From contig JAIVGW010000075.1 in the NCBI GenBank assembly GCA_020201415.1, positions 1 to 7,891 of the forward strand: 7,891 nucleotides of DNA, given 5' to 3'. Of this stretch, positions 4,938-7,891 are shown piece by piece. Within the stretch, counting starts at the first letter, position 1, and each line of letters starts with the position of its first letter. The notes under the pieces were generated by a model, which saw nothing but the letters and a program-made list of their open reading frames with translations, was not told the DNA's origin and ran no database searches. The DNA comes from Lentisphaerota bacterium (GTDB lineage Bacteria; Verrucomicrobiota; Kiritimatiellia; JAAZAB01). A program made the position numbers and the translations under genes.

Positions 4938-7248
4938 ATGTTCAGATTTTCTTCAATTATGCGTGTTGCCGTAATCTTGTTGGTTGCTGCCGGTTTCTCA
5001 TTGGATGCCCTGGCCGCGGCGTTGCTTTCCAAGCATGCCGATCCTCTTACGCAGCCCGGCGACGGATAAGCTGGGCGTTACGGATGAAGGGTTGAGCGAT
5101 GGCGCCTATCGCATTGCCTACGGTCCGGACTGGATGGCGCTGATCGGCAAGGACTTCAACTTTGATCCGCCCTTCAAGCCCTGGCCCATGGGCCGTAAGG
5201 ATACGGCTGAATCGCAGGCCGCCTGGGATGAAGCTATCAAGGGGCATACTGATACCGGATGGAACTTTCCATTCAGGACCGGGTATAAATTCAGATGGAG
5301 CAACATTTCATTCGGCAAAATGATGTCCGAGCGCTATGGCGAGGACAATGCCAGGCTGTGGGAGACGGCAGCGGAATTTCCCCACGGATTCTGGGAGTTC
5401 GACGAGGGCGGGTCGCTCAATGCCGTTTATGCGTTGCTGCGCAAGCTCGGAGTCCGCTGGTACATGCCCAGGGAGATCGGCGAAACGGTTCCGGAAATGG
5501 CGACGGTAACTGTCGCGCCGATTGATGAAACCAGTCATCCGGCCTTCGCCATCCGTGGCTGGCTCTGGTATAATTTCGGCGGTTTCTCCTTTGATGACAT
5601 CATGTGGTCGCGCCGGCTCGGGATGAATTCCGGATATGAAAAGATCGGCTTGCTCCGCGGTCCGCACGGACTGGTCGCGGTACATGGGCATAAGGCCATG
5701 CAGGAGGCCCATCCGGAATATTACGCCGTGATCGGCGGCGAACACGATACCATCCATCGGGGCCACGGGACGGCCAACTTCATGTCCGAGGGACTGGCGC
5801 AGGAAACAGTCAATTACATCCGGTTCATCTTTGACACCTACGACCTGCCGGCCGTGGATATCTGGCCCGGTGACGGCATCATGCTTTCGCAGGACGAGGC
5901 TTCCAGGGGTAAAACCGCTTCGGAACTGGTGTGGGGTTTTGTCGATCGCGTGGCGCGCGAGGTCTACAAAACTCATCCGGACAAGCTGATCATTTGCGGC
6001 GCCTATACCACGTATCAGATTCCTCCGGATAATATCGATAAATTCACGCCTAACGTGGTGGTCAACATTTCCAACTGCGGTCGCTCCAATTCTTATGATC
6101 CGGAGCACTGGGCCCGCTACCGGGCCATGGTCGAAGGCTGGGAAAGCAAAGTCGCGCCCGGTCACCTCATGCGTTATGAAAATAATCGCTCCGGGTTGTC
6201 CTCGCCGTTTACCTTTCCCTTGATACACCCGCGCGCCATGGCCCGCGATTTGCGGTATCTGAAAGGGAAGAGCATGGGTGAACGCGGCGAAGTTGCTCAG
6301 CGACAAATGCGCTGGCATGCGCCCGGTCACGACCACCTGGGGCTCTATGTACAGGCCAGGTTTTTATGGGATCCGGACCAGGATCTGGACGCTTTGCTGG
6401 ACGAGTATTACCGGGTGTTTTACGGTCCCGCGGCGGAGCAAATGCAGCAAGCCTTCGAGTTTGCTGAAGAGGCCCGCGTGCAAAAGCAGAATACCACGTT
6501 GGAAGCTTTATTACATTATCGCGATCTTATCGAAGCCGCGCGCGCGGCGGCCGGCGATACCTTGTACGGGGATCGGATTCAACTCATCATGGATGAGTTG
6601 AAGCCCCGGGATGAAATTGTTGCCGAATATGAGGCACGGCAGAAGGCCATCGCCGAATTTCGTGATAATGCCCGATTGGCGATTGGTGTGGATGGCGCCG
6701 ACCTGTCTCAGGCGGAAACCTACGAATTAAGGGACATCAGCACTGGGGAAGAAGTAGAGGTCAAAACCACCTTTCGGGTCGGGTGGGATCAGGATGCCAT
6801 TCTTTTCGATATCAAGTGTTATGATCCCGACGCGGGCAACCCCAACATCACCAGCGATATCTACAGCGGGGATTACGTCGCTATCTCGCTGGAAACCCCG
6901 GAGTTTTCCTTCTACCATATCGAGATTAATCCGGAGGGCGAGGTTATCGACGGCAACCCCGGGCCCAAAGTCCGTACCTGGAAGTCACTGGCGGAAGTCA
7001 AGACCGAGCGCGGCGCGGATTTCTGGCGCGTGCAGGCCCGGATTCCGGTAGTAGGCGTGGAGGAAGCCGAGGCTGATCCGCATCACCGCGTGGCCGGGTA
7101 CAAGCCCACACCGGAGGCGCCATGGTATTTCAATGTCGGACGCAATCGCATGTTGGGCGCGCGCGAAGCTGAACTTCAGACCTTTTCCCCGACCGGCAAG
7201 AGTAATTGGCGCGTTCCCGTGCGCTTTGGCAGGCTGGAAATTCGCTGA
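4938..7248 (+). pseudogene. DUF4838 / CBM9-like secreted protein, N-terminally deleted and frameshifted
   Basis: The body, readable in one frame to the TGA at 7246-7248 (about 730 residues), matches the DUF4838 family of putative glycan-acting proteins. It contains GAYRIAYGPDWMALIG, a LLRKLGVRWYMPREIGE motif typical of the family's N-terminal half, and a central region with GHGTANFMS and DIWPGDG. It ends in a CBM9/DOMON-like beta-sandwich (from about 6658 on) that closes with WYFNVGRNR and FGRLEIR. A good start exists at 4938 (AAAGG at 4925-4929), giving the signal peptide MFRFSSIMRVAVILLVAAGF and continuing to SKHADPLTQP. That frame stops at TAA 5067-5069, and the body is in the next frame. 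The beta-alpha domain that follows the signal peptide in the neighbouring paralogue at 7604 is missing here. I infer a deletion of about 70 codons plus frameshift. Internal starts (ATG 4984) would give an unexported protein. Confidence 0.8.
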
Positions 7249-7277
7249 TTCTTCAACGTATCAGTAAACCCTGTTTC

Positions 7278-7300
7278 CATGGGATGACAGTGAACCCATG
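7278..7300 (+). terminator. Possible short hairpin after the DUF4838 gene
   Basis: CATGGG (7278-7283) and CCCATG (7295-7300) form a perfect 6-bp stem with an 11-base loop, 29 bp after the stop codon and followed by TTTG. It is a weak terminator candidate. The downstream MITE-like element with its T-run is a better one. Confidence 0.2.
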
Positions 7301-7357
7301 TTTGTGGCAAACTTTGCTGGTATCAAAAATTCCGGCATCCACCGCTGAAACAAGTGC

Positions 7358-7488
7358 GAGGTTCTTGCAAAACCCCGGCGGCTCGGCGAGACGCCTCGCC
7401 CTACCTTCCCGGATTGCTGCCGAAACGGGTAGGGCGAACCGTCTCGGTGAGCCGAAGATGAACGCGGCCGTGGTTTTGCAAGAGCCTC
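7358..7488 (-). mobile_element. MITE-like palindromic element, copy 2 (131 bp, inverted)
   Basis: Reverse-oriented partner of the element at 4768-4900. It starts GAGGTTCTTGCAAAA (7358-7372) and ends TTTTGCAAGAGCCTC (7474-7488), that is, the two ends of copy 1 exchanged. The single terminal mismatch (C/T) is at the same place. The flanking bases C7357 and G7489 extend the inverted repeat to 16 bp. A run of eight T (7492-7499) follows within a few bases, so in RNA the folded element followed by U8 resembles an intrinsic terminator for the DUF4838 gene upstream. No transposase is present in or next to it. Confidence 0.75.
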
Positions 7489-7508
7489 GTGTTTTTTTTA
7501 TTTGTATA

Positions 7509-7533
7509 TTGCCACATATCGCACTATTGGCAA
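7509..7533. promoter_or_regulatory. Dyad TTGCCA-N13-TGGCAA upstream of the last gene
   Basis: A perfect 6-bp inverted repeat, TTGCCA (7509-7514) and TGGCAA (7528-7533), lies 70 bp before ATG 7604 in AT-rich DNA. It could be an operator or simply chance. TATATT (7505-7510) overlaps its left arm and would serve as a -10 box, but no good -35 sits at the right spacing. Confidence 0.2.
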
Positions 7534-7603
7534 GCAAGAAGATATTTAATCACTGGCATCCCATGGAAAATTGGGGAATGTATTTTTTCAAGAAAGAATT
7601 GTT

Positions 7604-7891
7604 ATGAGCAAGAAAAGAGTTTTGGTAGGATTGATGTTGTGTTTGATTTTTTCGTTCAACATCTATGCTTCGCAAAGTATTGTCGAAAACGGCAAGGCCA
7701 ACGCAGAAATTATGATCGTCGAGAACGGCAAGAACGCTGTGCCGATTGTTGTTTTCAAGGATGCGCCGAAATATACAAGGCAGGCGGCTGATGATCTGGC
7801 AACTTACATTGAAAAAACCAGTGGAGCTAAACCAGAGGTTATCGAAGGCACACCGAATCCTCTTCCTGAACATGCAATCTGGGTGGGCTAT
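7604..7891 (+). CDS. DUF4838-type secreted protein, 5' part (runs off window)
   Basis: An open frame of 96 codons, still open at the window edge. Residues 1-21 are a signal peptide: MSKKRVLVGLMLCLIFSFNI followed by YAS. The mature part contains EIMIVENGKNAVPIVVFKDA, then TRQAADDLATYIEKTSGA and AIWVGY. This is the beta-strand, then a helix with the A-x-x-L-x-x-Y-I pattern, then a strand ending in VG. This N-terminal domain is shared by alpha-glucuronidase-type (GH67 N-terminal) and DUF4838 proteins, where it precedes the main domain. The start at 7604 rests on the signal peptide; the ribosome binding site (AGAAAG at 7591-7596) is poor. It is a tandem neighbour of the damaged DUF4838 gene and shows the domain which that gene lacks. 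Family assignment is good; the exact substrate is unknown. Confidence 0.7.
   Translation, partial: MSKKRVLVGLMLCLIFSFNIYASQSIVENGKANAEIMIVENGKNAVPIVVFKDAPKYTRQAADDLATYIEKTSGAKPEVIEGTPNPLPEHAIWVGY

Noticed and set aside
5040..5069. Programmed ribosomal frameshift joining signal peptide and DUF4838 body
   Set aside because: I see no slippery heptamer before the TAA at 5067. The missing N-terminal domain shows that DNA has been lost, so a deletion explains the frame change better.
5308..6336. Long minus-strand reading frame opposite the DUF4838 gene (342 codons)
   Set aside because: It is an antisense shadow of a GC-rich gene. The plus strand has clear family motifs, whereas the minus-strand product shows none and no ribosome binding site.

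Overview
The window looks like a chromosomal accessory region of a polysaccharide-degrading bacterium of the Planctomycetota-Verrucomicrobiota-Kiritimatiellota-Lentisphaerota group. That placement is inference. It rests on an S1-type sulfatase, two adjacent DUF4838 proteins, a secreted SGNH-type hydrolase, the signal peptides and the GC-rich codon use, and no marker gene confirms it. All recognisable genes lie on the + strand.

Layout. Positions 60-1094 hold an intact secreted TPR-like protein. Positions 1164-2207 hold an intact secreted SGNH/GDSL-like hydrolase with an internal Glu/Ala repeat. From about 2220 to 4404 the DNA is a graveyard: a C-terminal fragment of an unknown protein, a dense array of ten small hairpins (2351-2792), another C-terminal fragment, an orphan signal peptide (2884-2955), and a sulfatase with an internal deletion and frameshift (3063-4404). 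A small doubtful ORF follows at 4411-4602. Positions 4938-7248 hold a DUF4838/CBM9-like protein whose signal peptide is out of frame with its body and whose N-terminal domain appears deleted. A second DUF4838-type gene starts at 7604 and runs off the window end.

Two unexplained repeat systems stand out. The first is the array of 25-bp imperfect palindromes in two subfamilies. Type A is always forward and type B always reverse. They share the stem-loop plan but differ by a compensated dinucleotide pair next to a GTGA loop, and they are arranged as A-B dimers, much like REP/BIME elements. The second is a 131-133 bp MITE-like element with 15-bp terminal inverted repeats, present as two inverted copies (4768-4900 and 7358-7488) that bracket the first DUF4838 gene; one copy also lies upstream of each DUF4838 gene.

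Taken together, the genes suggest a secreted arsenal for sulfated or substituted glycans: the sulfatase would remove sulfate, the SGNH hydrolase possibly esters, and the DUF4838 proteins would act on glycans. The locus appears to be eroding by internal deletions, with small palindromic repeats probably shaping it.
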